Source: Io17-Chloro-G2 sp965226915
GTDB lineage: Bacteria; Chloroflexota; Dehalococcoidia; Lucifugimonadales; UBA3495
Assembly (NCBI GenBank): GCA_965226915.1
Contig: CBDDEJ010000004.1
Location: 62,001-126,000, forward strand
DNA: 64,000 bases
Reading direction: 5' to 3'
The translations under genes were made by a program, and so were the position numbers. Below, piece by piece: positions 18,315 to 26,478 of this stretch. The notes under the pieces were generated by a model. It was not told the origin of the DNA and did not search any database. It was given only the letters and a program-made list of their open reading frames with translations. Positions within the stretch are counted from its first letter, which is position 1. The number at the start of each line of letters is the position of its first letter.

Positions 18315-18347
18315 CAAAAAAGGCCACGGTGCGCCGTCCGTGGCCTT
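18315..18347 (-). terminator. Rho-independent terminator
   Basis: Hairpin AAGGCCACGG / CCGTGGCCTT (18320-18347) followed on the minus strand by a T run. It lies about 40 bp beyond the stop codon of the 23-residue-repeat protein gene and should end that transcript. Confidence 0.8.
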
Positions 18348-18390
18348 AGAATTCCCCCACGCGCACCCGTGGAGGCGGGAAGATTTCTTA

Positions 18391-19439
18391 CCTTCCCCAC
18401 TCGCCGAGGTCATCAACCAACTGCTCGTTGGAAGGAACCGAGGTCGTGGCGCTGGCTACCCGGCCAAACTCGCCCATGTCGTCAATAAGCTGGTCGTTGG
18501 AGGGAGTCGAGGCCTTGGCGCTGGCTACCCAGCCGAACTCGCCCATGTCGTCGATAAGCTGGTCGTTGGAAGGAATCGAGGTCTTGGCGCTGGCTACCCG
18601 GCCAAACTCTCCCAAGTCGTCAATAAGCTGGTCGTTGGAAGGGGTCGAGTTCGTCGCATTGACTACCCGGCCAAACTCGCCCAAGTCGTCGATAAGCTGG
18701 TCGTTGGAAGGAATCGAGGTCTTGGCGCTGGCTACCCAGCCGAACTAGCCCATGTCGTCGATAAGCTGGTCGTTGGAAGGAATCGAGGTCTTGGCGCTGG
18801 CTACCCAGCCAAACTCGCCCAAGTCGTCGATAAGCTGGTCGTTGGAAGGAAGCGACGTCGTGGCGCTGGCTACCCGGCCAAACTCGCCCATGTCGTCGAT
18901 AAGCTGGTCGTTGGAAGGGGTCGAGGTCGTGGCGCTGGCTACCCGGCCAAACTCGCCCATGTCGTCGATAAGCTGGTCGTTGGAAGGCGTCGAGCTCGTC
19001 GCGTTGACTACCCGGCCGAACTCGCCCATGTCGTCGATAAGCTGGTCGTTGGAAGGAATCGAGGTCTTGGCGCTGGCTACCCTGCCATACTCTCCCAAGT
19101 CGTCGATAAGCTGTTCGTTGGAAGGAATCGAGGTCGTGGCGTTGATAACCCGGCCGAACTCGCCCAAGTCGTCGATAAGCTGGTCGTTGGAAGGCGTCGA
19201 GTTCGTCGCGTTGACTACCCGGCCGAACTCGCCCATGTCGTCGATCAGCTGGTCGTTGGAAGGCGTCGAGCTCGTCGCGTTGACTACCCGGCCGAACTCG
19301 CCCATGTCGTCGATAAGGTGGTCGTTGGAAGGGGTCGAGCTCGTCGCATTGGCTACCCGGCCAAACTCGCCCAAGTCGTCTATCAACTGATCGTTTGAAG
19401 GGGTGGAGGTCGTGGCGTTGACCACGAAGCCCCACTCGC
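18391..19439 (-). repeat. 69-bp tandem coding repeat, about 15 units
   Basis: About 15 head-to-tail 69-bp units, each encoding one 23-residue repeat. The QLIDD part is nearly invariant at DNA level (GTCGTCGATAAGCTGGTCGT on the plus strand) while linkers vary among a few types. This indicates recent unit duplication or gene conversion. A sixteenth unit lies beyond the insertions at about 21619-21650. Confidence 0.9.
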
Positions 19440-19592
19440 CTAGTACTACAACGACGCGTTATGAGAAAACACGCTCAGGTCTTCTTCTTCAGCTACGGAC
19501 CGTTCATCATGGGAGACTCGCACTCGTTCGTTGCCAGCTTCAAAATCCGCCCACGAGTTACCTTGTAGGATAACGCGTCGTTGTAGTACTAG
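19440..19592. mobile_element. MITE family B, copy 1 (153 bp, CTAG ends)
   Basis: Near-perfect terminal inverted repeats beginning CTAGTACTACAACGACG at both ends. Same orientation as, and almost identical to, 21466-21618; the one difference I noticed is a G/A in the right terminal repeat. It shares its terminal CTAG with the IS that follows. It carries no complete transposase. Confidence 0.85.
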
Positions 19593-21385
19593 AAGCCCGG
19601 CTGAAAAGCCCTGCTGTGACGAGATGAGGTGGAGGATAACCAGTGGACTGGGCCAAGTCTGAGACTAAGGGCGACCCATCTGGCCGCGGCCAATATGAAT
19701 TGGGCAGTAACGATGGGCGACGCGGCGGCGAGCCGGTCCGGTCTATTCTCTGTTTTATTGGGGGAGGAGCCTGAAGCCTGGGACATCATCCCCATCCTGG
19801 TAGCCACCAGGGTCAGGTTGGCCACCGTGGCTGCCAGGAGTAGCTGAAAGAGGGTCTTGGCCCGACCAAAGTAGCGAGATTGGCGGACCCCCAGTTGCAC
19901 CAGCCGAGCCAGGCGATGCTCGACCACCTGCCGCCGGCTGCGATATTCGGCGAAGCTCTCACTTTTCTGGAAGGCCCGGGCTTGTTGCAGGAGCGCCTCT
20001 TGGGGATGGAGAGTCACCGTACGGCCTTTGCCCTCTCCAGCTGCCACGCACTGGGACCGCAGGGGGCATACGCCACAGACCGCCGGGTCGAATTGAAAAC
20101 TCTGGACCGGATAGGTCTGACCCAACCGGTTGGTCCGGGTGCCGAAGGTCCGCAAGGTGTGGGTAACATTACCGGCTGGGCAGGTGACGGTGCCGGCCGC
20201 CAGGTCGATCTGGAAGTCCTCTTTGGGGAAGTGGTCTTTTCTGGGACGACCCGGCACCTTGGCTATTAGCGTCCGACCGGCATCGGCAAAGGCCTGCCGC
20301 GTCCCGCCATCCCCATAGGCCGCATCCCCAATGGTCTCCTCCACAGGTATGCCCGTGTTCTCTTCACTCTGCTCCACCAGTTCCAGGACTCCGGTGTTGT
20401 CACCGGCATTGCCGGGCAGGATATCTACCGCGGTCACCAGTTGGGAATCGGTATCCACCACCACGGCAGCCTTATGTCCGTCGAAGCGTTTGCTGCTGCT
20501 TTTGCGCCCATGGCGCATCTCCGGGTCGTGCGCCGAAGGGACCCCGTCCCGGCTTACGCCATCCTTCAGGGCCGGACCATCCTCCTGCCGTTCCACATCT
20601 TGCAAGAGGAGTTGCCCCAAGAGTTCCGCTGCTTCTCCAATAGCCTGGCGCTCAGGACTATCTGCGGGAAATCTACCTTGGGCCTGACGGGCCAGTTCCA
20701 ATACCAGGTCAGCATCGGCTACTATCTTCTGCAGTAAGGCTTGCCGCTCTTTCTTGTTGTCCCAGTCAATCCCCGCCTCTCCCTTCACACTGGAGCCAAA
20801 GTAAAGCTCCAGGCCGTGTCTCAAGGCCCACTCCTCGGCCCGGGTCCCATCCAGTTGGGCCAGTGCCCGGACCACCTGGACGATGCCGTCGGCCAGCAGG
20901 TTGTAGGTGTCCTTGACCGCTCCCCGGCCCAGAATGTAGGTGGTGTCCACCGCCACCTTCATCCGCCGTCCTTTCAGGCAGCCGGTCTGCCGGGCGAATT
21001 GGAGGCTGCGCTGAAAGACGGCCCGCACCCGGTCGTGGAGGATCAGCTGGGCTCGAAACAGTTGCAGGGTGCTCTTGGCAAAGGGACGGTCCTCCACCTC
21101 AATCCCCAACGCCACCTTCCACCGGATATCGAAGTCCGCCCTCTGCTTGGCTTCCAGGTCGCTCACTTTGTCGTAGGCTTGCAACAACAGCGCGGTGGCC
21201 ACCAGACTGGGCGCCACGCTATCCCGGCCATTGTCCGGGCAATACAGTTCGGCGAAGTCTTCGTCTCGAAATAGCTGACCCCGCAGGGAGGCCAGGAAGC
21301 CGTAGAAGGAGCCGCGGCCCACATAGTCCAGGTAGAGATGGTCCGCTTCCAGGAACCCCAGCTGTTTAGAGCGTTTTCCCAGCAT
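19589..21385 (-). CDS. IS1182-family transposase (DDE)
   Basis: A 598-residue DDE transposase of the IS1182 type. The N terminus has the DUF772-like block (RADFDIRWKVALGIEVED, then AKSTLQLFRAQLI). The catalytic core includes MKVAVDTTYI (first Asp), AAVVVDTDSQLVTAVDILPG, a TIGDAAYGDGG block, and VEHRLARLVQLGVRQSRYFG toward the C terminus with the catalytic Glu. A Cys cluster (CGVCPLRSQC) precedes it. The frame is intact from ATG 21385 to a TAG in the left inverted repeat, so the element could be active. It probably supplies transposase in trans to the MITE-A copies. Confidence 0.92.
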   Translation of the reverse strand: MLGKRSKQLGFLEADHLYLDYVGRGSFYGFLASLRGQLFRDEDFAELYCPDNGRDSVAPSLVATALLLQAYDKVSDLEAKQRADFDIRWKVALGIEVEDRPFAKSTLQLFRAQLILHDRVRAVFQRSLQFARQTGCLKGRRMKVAVDTTYILGRGAVKDTYNLLADGIVQVVRALAQLDGTRAEEWALRHGLELYFGSSVKGEAGIDWDNKKERQALLQKIVADADLVLELARQAQGRFPADSPERQAIGEAAELLGQLLLQDVERQEDGPALKDGVSRDGVPSAHDPEMRHGRKSSSKRFDGHKAAVVVDTDSQLVTAVDILPGNAGDNTGVLELVEQSEENTGIPVEETIGDAAYGDGGTRQAFADAGRTLIAKVPGRPRKDHFPKEDFQIDLAAGTVTCPAGNVTHTLRTFGTRTNRLGQTYPVQSFQFDPAVCGVCPLRSQCVAAGEGKGRTVTLHPQEALLQQARAFQKSESFAEYRSRRQVVEHRLARLVQLGVRQSRYFGRAKTLFQLLLAATVANLTLVATRMGMMSQASGSSPNKTENRPDRLAAASPIVTAQFILAAARWVALSLRLGPVHWLSSTSSRHSRAFQPGF

Positions 21386-21469
21386 CCCCTGCCTCCCACA
21401 CCCATTAAATTATCCTGACAATTATATCGGAACAGTCGAGGTCAGTGCACTTTTCGGCCAGACTTCTAG
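19589..21469 (-). mobile_element. IS1182-type insertion sequence (1,881 bp)
   Basis: Bounded by terminal inverted repeats: left CTAGAAGCCCGGCTGAAAAG; right, read inward, CTAGAAGTCTGGCCGAAAAG. Each end overlaps the CTAG of a flanking MITE-B copy. It contains one full-length transposase whose stop codon lies inside the left terminal repeat. Its right-end repeat matches the ends of MITE family A. Confidence 0.85.
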
Positions 21470-21618
21470 TACTACAACGACGCGTTATGAGAAAACACGC
21501 TCAGGTCTTCTTCTTCAGCTACGGACCGTTCATCATGGGAGACTCGCACTCGTTCGTTGCCAGCTTCAAAATCCGCCCACGAGTTACCTTGTAGGATAAC
21601 ACGTCGTTGTAGTACTAG
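21466..21618. mobile_element. MITE family B, copy 2 (153 bp, CTAG ends)
   Basis: Direct-orientation near-duplicate of 19440-19592. It starts at the CTAG ending the IS and ends at the CTAG adjoining repeat 1 of the disrupted secreted protein gene. On the minus strand it extends that gene's frame by about 50 codons before a stop in its terminal repeat. Confidence 0.85.
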
Positions 21619-22305
21619 GTCGTCTATCAGTTGGTCGTCGCTGGGAACCGCCGCGCTCACCAACGGGGTGGTTGGGTGGTTTGCCGACACGGTGTTGGCG
21701 GCTGCGGGGAACAGCGTGGCGGTCATCAAGATGGCTCCGACTGCTAGGCCGCCCAAGATTTTCGCCGAGAATTTGCTGACGATTATGCGGGAGATTCTCA
21801 TATTCAGTTTTCCGGTGGTCTTTGTCGAAGTCATTTCATTTACCCCTGATGCGTTTAGTGCGTTTGAAATTTCGTTGTCGAAGTTTGCTGGCGCCTGGTG
21901 GTGGCCGTTCATTGGTGCGTTCATGATTGGCTCCTTAGTGAATTTCGTTATGGCATGGTAGCTAGGCGCCTGGAATATCGGCCTATCCGGGCGCATGAAC
22001 CGATTCGGTCCGGCCTCAAACGGCTGGTGACATTGGCGGGACGTGCTATTATCACCGTGATGTCTGGCTGGCATCGCCGAGTTCGCCGCTACTTGCCCGC
22101 AGGAAAATCTTGAGGATTTTCTAAGGAGGCGACCACCATGGCCGACCTATCACAAGAGCAAATGTTAGAGATGGCCCGAATGGCCGGGCTCCGGATCCCC
22201 GGCGAAGATGTGGAGCACCTGACATTCCGCCTCAACGCTCTCCTGGAAGCGTGCCAGGTGCTGGACGAATATCCGATAGATGAATTGAAAGCCGTGCCTG
22301 CGCTG

Positions 22306-23578
22306 CAGGGCCTTTTCATTCTCCTGCCTGGTAGGTAAAGCCCATCATGTCGAAAGCTTCGCTGAGATGGGCATTGTGGCGGCGTAGGGCAGCGGCTACG
22401 TTGGAATGCCCAGCCCGACGTACCAAGCTGATGACCAGGTTCCGCAGGCCCGCCAGAACCTGTGGGGCGGCCCCAGTGCGCACCTGAGAGCGGTCCTCGT
22501 CGAAGGTCACATCCCGTACCCAGTGGAGGCGGTTCTCGATGCCCCAGTGCCCACGGGAAAGGCTCAACAATCGCCTGGCATCGGCATCAGTGGCTGGGAG
22601 ACTGCTAATTGCATAGCTCACAGCCACCTGTTTCTTGCCCTTCACGACCCGCTGGCGCTCTAGCCGACACACCTGTTGCAGATGCGGCCACGCTTCCCCG
22701 ACCGTCCCAGCGCTGCCCACGTAGCCATTTAGCTCTGGGTCGGCCAAGGCCCACAACTCTCGCCGCTCCAGCCGCCCATGACGCCGCTTTACTGGAGCAT
22801 CGGCCCAGACCGTCAGCTTGGCCCCGCGTGCTCGCCACTCCGCTGCCAGCCAGGGAGGTACGGTTGGCCCACCAGCCCTCTCAGTTCCTAGCAGGGGAAA
22901 AAGCCACCTCCAGGTCTCGGCGCAAGGTGGGCTGATTCTCTTTAACTGGCAGCAGATACTCTCCGCCGCCTGCCACAATCTGCTCACAGACTTTCCGTTG
23001 GGTCAGTAAGGCATCAGCCACTACTACCCGACCCTTCAGGGGTACCTGGCCCAATACTTCTTTGACCGCCGCCAATTCTTCCCCTTTGCCCGGCGCAGCT
23101 ACCTGCGCCAGCACTGCCCCAGCGCGGCTAGCGTAGGCCGACACCACATGGACCCCGGGTATCTCTTGGCCGTGGACCCCTCGCAAGGTTTTCCCGTCCA
23201 GGGACAGGGGATCATCCGCCTCTACCCCGCTATTTGCCAGCCAGTTGCCGACTTCTGCCTCAAAGGCCGCCACGTCCAGGTCCTTGAACACCCGGTGGAG
23301 GGTGGCCACGCAGGGTGTCTTCTCCTGGCTGAACCCCAAAAGCTGCGCCGTAGCACCCCCTTGGTCCCGCCCCCATTGCGCTATGGCGTATAAGCTGCGG
23401 GCGCCGCACAGCATGGCACAGGTGGCCAAGGCGAGGATCGCCCCCAAAGAGTGGCGTCGCCCTTGGCTACTCCGGAAGTCAGGCGCCAAATCCAGCGCTT
23501 CCCTCAAAGTCATCATCCTCCCCTCCCGCTTAAACTGGTAATAATTTTATACTATTTTGAGAAAATGAAAAGGCCCTG
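22306..23578 (-). mobile_element. ISAs1-family insertion sequence (1,273 bp) with target duplication
   Basis: Terminal inverted repeats CAGGGCCTTTTCAT are read inward at both ends. The element is flanked by direct repeats TGCCTGCGCTG at 22295-22305 and 23579-23589, slightly longer than the 8-10 bp usual for ISAs1. Precise excision restores the GatC-amidase frame. Confidence 0.88.
22316..23516 (-). pseudogene. ISAs1-family transposase, frameshifted at a homopolymer
   Basis: Two overlapping frames make one ISAs1 transposase. The N-terminal part (MMTLREALDLAPDFRSSQGR, then LSLDGKTLRGVHGQE, VVVADALLTQRKVCEQIV and LLPVKENQPTL) ends at 22881. The C-terminal part (RHGRLERRELWAL, LSRGHWGIENRLHWVRDVTF, AALRRHN) ends at 22316. 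The switch is at GGGGAAAAA (22894-22902; TTTTTCCCC on the coding strand). It could be an inactivating indel, a sequencing error, or programmed slippage; ISAs1 transposases are normally a single ORF, so slippage is least likely. Confidence 0.88.
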
Positions 23579-24087
23579 TGCCTGCGCTGGCCCACCCTTT
23601 TGAACTGCCATCCAGCAAACGAGGACCGCAACCGGCGCCGCCGTTGATGGTGGAGACTGACGCTCCCCTGGCCTACAAGCCGATTACTGAGCTGTCGCAC
23701 CTGATCAGGACCCGGCAGGTATCGCCGGTGGAACTAACCGGCTTGTACCTGCAACGCATCGAGCAGTTCGATGGCGATCTAAAGTCATACATCACGGTGT
23801 TGCCTGAACTAGCCAGGAATGAAGCCCAACAGGCGGAGAACGCCCTGTCCGGCAGTTCGGAACTGGGACTGTTGCACGGTGTCCCGCTAGCTTATAAGGA
23901 CGAGTTCTACACCAAGGGAGTCCGAACTACGTGCGGCTCGCTCATCTTGTCTGAATTCGTCCCCGATTACGACGCCACTGCCGTAGACAGACTGCGCCAG
24001 GCCGGCGCCATCATGCTCGGCAAACCGAACCGAAAGCCTGATCTTCAGCCTATTGACCCACCCCGCCCAAGGGCCGCCCACCTCTAA

Positions 24088-24430
24088 ATCACCTCACCAG
24101 CCCTCTAGTCCTTCCGGCCAGGCGCCACCTGAGGCCGTCGCCCACTCCGCTGGCCACCAGGACACTGGGGTGCGTCACGGCTGAGGGAGACTACGAGCTC
24201 GCCAAAGAACTGGAGGAGGTAGCGTTTGCCATCCTCGATTGGGACACCATAGAGTTTGACCAAGTTCTGGCCCAGTTCTGCACGCTCATGGTCCCTGAGT
24301 TTAAATACGCACCCGCCGCCAACAGACGCGCAAGCGTGCATTCGTCTGAAGGCGAGCAGCAAGTCGTCATCCGTGATCAAATGTGGCAGAGAGTTGTCAG
24401 CGGGCAGTACATCAAAACCCGACCCATTGT
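24088..24430. other. Unassigned stretch between amidase and recombinase remnants
   Basis: Both strands have open frames. The plus frame reads ELAKELEEVAFAILDWDTIE and runs to 24524; the minus frame ends in LYGVPIEDGKRYLLQFFGEL. Neither resembles a family I know. It is probably the remnant interior of the recombinase-borne element or its junction with the truncated amidase. Confidence 0.3.
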
Positions 24431-25040
24431 GAACATGAGCCTGAGCGAATGTCGCTGTCGATATGATCGGTGGTGTCGCACCGGAATTTCAATCCATTCG
24501 CTCTCCGACTGGGATACCACGTGAATGCGTTTCTTGCCTTCTCTCCCGTTCCGAGTTATCTCGACCATAGTCTGCCGGTATTTTGTCCGACCGGTGTATG
24601 TTTCGTTCGTGAGCATTCGCGGGATCGTTAGCGGATGCCAATAGCCCCCACTGAAAGATGGAACCCCGTCTCTGTTGAGGGAGCCCGCTATCTTGCTACA
24701 TCCCTGTCCGCTACAAAATAAGTCAAAAATCGTTCTTACGATACGATAGGAGCTTGGGAGTCATCTGTCTCCCGCTTTCCGGTCTCCTGAGGAATGCGGC
24801 CCTGCCGCGCCATTTCCACCTTACCTCTCATTGTCCGCTCGGCGATCTTCTCCCGTTCCACCTCTCCATACGCGCCGCTAAGATAAACCGGCTAATGGCT
24901 CTACTCCGTCAAATAAGACGCCGATGTGGTTCGGGTTCCGGGAAAGCCGGTCTATGGCATGGGAGACTACCAAGTCCACGGAGCCCTGTCGGAGCAGGAG
25001 CCGCAACCTTTCCATTCCTGGCCGGTTCCAGATTGGAACC
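24430..25040 (-). pseudogene. Decayed large serine recombinase
   Basis: Fragments in several frames, in the correct order for a large serine recombinase. The resolvase domain reads NRPGMERLRLLLRQGSVDLV, VVSHAIDRLSRNPNHI, then (shifted) YGEVEREKIAERTMRGK and ARQGRIPQETGK. The recombinase domain reads SKIAGSLNRDGVPSFSGGYW and MLTNETYTGRTKYRQTMVE. Breaks occur between these blocks, the N terminus with the nucleophile Ser is missing, and the C terminus is lost. It marks an old integrative element that removed the ends of its neighbours, the amidase on one side and the metalloprotease on the other. Confidence 0.75.
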
Positions 25041-25413
25041 TGTGGCGGACTCGGCTGGTCATATCTCCCAACGTTTGGCGGCAGCGGAAGGCCAGACCCG
25101 GAGGGAGCCGGGAAATCTGCTTATCGCCCTGACCGCCGACGCCTCCTCGCGGTTTGATGGGTGGGCCAGGCGGGAAGATGGCGCCGTGATTGTCCGGTTC
25201 TACCCCGGTCACCAGGAGCGGGCGCCCATCCTCATCGTCCATGAGGTGGGCCACCTCCTTGGGGTGGAACATCACGGACAGGACGATGAATGCGAGGGAG
25301 AAGACTGCATCATGGCCTCGGCCGGCTATATAAACACCGATGAATGGTGTCACCACCACCTGAAAGTGATTGAGGAGAACATCGAGTCGCGGCTGGGGTA
25401 TTCCATCTCCTGA
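25030..25413 (+). pseudogene. C-terminal part of a zinc metalloprotease (metzincin-like)
   Basis: The frame carries LIVHEVGHLLGVEHHGQDDE, the zinc-binding HExxHxxGxxH of metzincins, then a CIMASAGYI Met-turn and a short helical C terminus. The open frame extends back to 24754, but everything before about 25030 is antisense to the serine recombinase remnant and looks non-coding. Native N-terminal sequence is therefore missing. No signal peptide is found. A bidirectional hairpin follows the stop. Confidence 0.6.
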
Positions 25414-25433
25414 TTCAACGCTAATTAACCTAA

Positions 25434-25471
25434 AAACAGCCGCCAGGGGATTTCGCTCCTGGCGGCTGTTT
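25434..25471. terminator. Bidirectional hairpin terminator
   Basis: AAACAGCCGCCAGG pairs with CCTGGCGGCTGTTT around a 10-nt loop. It lies between the convergent metalloprotease remnant and the cupredoxin gene, with A and T tracts on both sides. Confidence 0.8.
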
Positions 25472-25500
25472 CGCTGATTTCCTTTGGCAGGCGTCGGGAT

Positions 25501-26478
25501 TTAGTTGGCGGGCTCCACGATGATTGTCCCCAGCATCCCTGCTTCGTAGTGACCCTCGATCTCGCAGATCAATTGGTAGGTCGCCTTGGCAAGCGGGATC
25601 AAGAATAGCTCCGTTTCCATACCGGCGAAGGTTTCCACCTCCAGCGGGGCTGGCCCCTTGAATTCACCGGAAGCGTCCTCGATCTTCCTGAAGGCCACGT
25701 TGTTGAAGAACTCTGGCGCCGTCGCCTCGTGTTTAACGTCCCCGTTATTGTGGAAGACCAGCTTGTAGGGCTTTCCTTCCGTGAGACGGACGACGCTGGG
25801 CTCGAAGAAGAATTCTCCCAGTTCGATCTCCACAGTCTCCATGGTGTCCCAGTCGGCCGCGGCCACGAGATCGGCTCCATTGTCGACCCATGGGCCATCG
25901 ACGAAGGGGGCGAATATGGGGGCCGGTTCTGTGACCGGATCACCGGTGACATTTATGGTTCCCACCATTCCGGCTTCCAGATGCCCCTCGATCTCACAGA
26001 CCAACCCAAATGGGGCAGCTGCCGTGGGAAGGATCGGAACGAAGTATGGTTCGACGGACTTTCCGGCGAAAACCTCGATCTCGGTGAAGAACGGCAATTT
26101 CACTTCACTCTCCGCGCTCTCCGCCTTCCTCCAGGCAACCGAGGCAAAGAATTCCTCTGCAGTGAACTCGTGCTTCACGTGTCCGGTGTTGACCAACTCG
26201 AGGATGTAGGGGACTCCGGTCTCGAAGGTCAAACTATTTGGGACGAAGCTGAACTCGTTCATCTCCACGCTGACATGTTTAGCATTGGCCCAATCTGCCG
26301 CACCTTTACCAGCAAAATCACTGGCGTTGACCAGGTACGCTCCTTCGACCGCGCGGGCGTCAAAAGCGCCACCCGGTTCGGATTTGGCAGCCGAAGCATC
26401 ATCTCCACAGGCGGTCCCCAATAAGGCGACGAGCCCAACCAGGGCGATGAAAAGCAGGTATTTTCTCCAGACATTCAT
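25501..26478 (-). CDS. Lipoprotein with two tandem cupredoxin domains
   Basis: A 325-residue exported lipoprotein: signal peptide with lipobox LGTAC, short linker, then two homologous cupredoxin domains of about 130 residues. Each has the type-1 copper set: first His in VKHEFT and VKHEAT, and Cys, His and Met in CEIEGHLEAGM and CEIEGHYEAGM. AGGAGG lies 6 bp before ATG 26478. Such proteins act as outer-surface electron carriers or copper-binding proteins; tandem domains within one lipoprotein are less usual. No oxidase or nitrite reductase genes adjoin it, so the redox partner is unknown. Intact and apparently monocistronic. Confidence 0.9.
   Translation of the reverse strand: MNVWRKYLLFIALVGLVALLGTACGDDASAAKSEPGGAFDARAVEGAYLVNASDFAGKGAADWANAKHVSVEMNEFSFVPNSLTFETGVPYILELVNTGHVKHEFTAEEFFASVAWRKAESAESEVKLPFFTEIEVFAGKSVEPYFVPILPTAAAPFGLVCEIEGHLEAGMVGTINVTGDPVTEPAPIFAPFVDGPWVDNGADLVAAADWDTMETVEIELGEFFFEPSVVRLTEGKPYKLVFHNNGDVKHEATAPEFFNNVAFRKIEDASGEFKGPAPLEVETFAGMETELFLIPLAKATYQLICEIEGHYEAGMLGTIIVEPAN

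Larger units (their letters stand above)
18388..21924 (-). pseudogene. Secreted tandem-repeat protein (PSNDQLIDD repeats), disrupted by MITE/IS insertion and a nonsense codon
   Basis: Reconstructed by removing 19444-21618, the gene encodes about 453 residues. Start ATG 21924 (MNAPMNGHHQAP) has AAGGAG upstream. A basic stretch and hydrophobic segment (LGGLAVGAILMTATLFPAAA) form a Sec signal, with likely cleavage after AAA. Sixteen repeats of 23 residues follow, with core PSNDQLIDDLGEFGRV and variable linkers (NATSST, SATTST, SAKTSI, NATNST). The insertion lies after the first repeat at CTAG; rejoining gives DLGEWGF in frame. A second lesion, TAG at 18745-18747, replaces a conserved GAG (Glu). 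I do not recognise the family; the acidic Asn/Asp-rich repeat suggests a surface or ion-binding role, which is inference only. Confidence 0.8.
22138..24087 (+). pseudogene. GatC-like / amidase fusion gene, interrupted by ISAs1 and 3'-truncated
   Basis: Residues 1-56 (MADLSQEQMLEMARMAGLRI to DELKAVPAL) resemble a GatC-type small subunit. After removal of the IS and one target duplicate the frame continues as AHPFELPSSKRG, then an amidase-signature domain: ITELSHLIRTRQVSPVELT, HGVPLAYKDEFYTKGVRTT (catalytic Lys) and QAGAIMLGKPN. Homology stops at about 24030, before the Ser-loop, so two of three catalytic residues are gone. AAGGAGG lies before ATG 22138. It is divergent from the repeat-protein gene. 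The domain order suggests a one-chain amidase with built-in stabilising subunit. Confidence 0.8.

Noticed and set aside
18256..19398. Long plus-strand ORF (380 codons) with repetitive Val/Gly/Asp content across the tandem repeats
   Set aside because: It is the antisense shadow of the PSNDQLIDD repeat gene; a 69-bp period keeps all frames open. The minus strand has the signal peptide, ribosome binding site and terminator.
18391..19439. Regular 69-bp repeats considered as a CRISPR-like array
   Set aside because: Units are contiguous coding repeats without unique spacers, and no cas genes are present.
22894..22902. Programmed frameshift in the ISAs1 transposase
   Set aside because: ISAs1 transposases are normally encoded in one ORF, and similar homopolymer indels occur in non-transposon genes nearby, so decay or read error is more likely.
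24754..25030. N-terminal portion of the metalloprotease ORF
   Set aside because: The opposite strand encodes recognisable serine recombinase motifs here; the plus-strand frame is a shadow.
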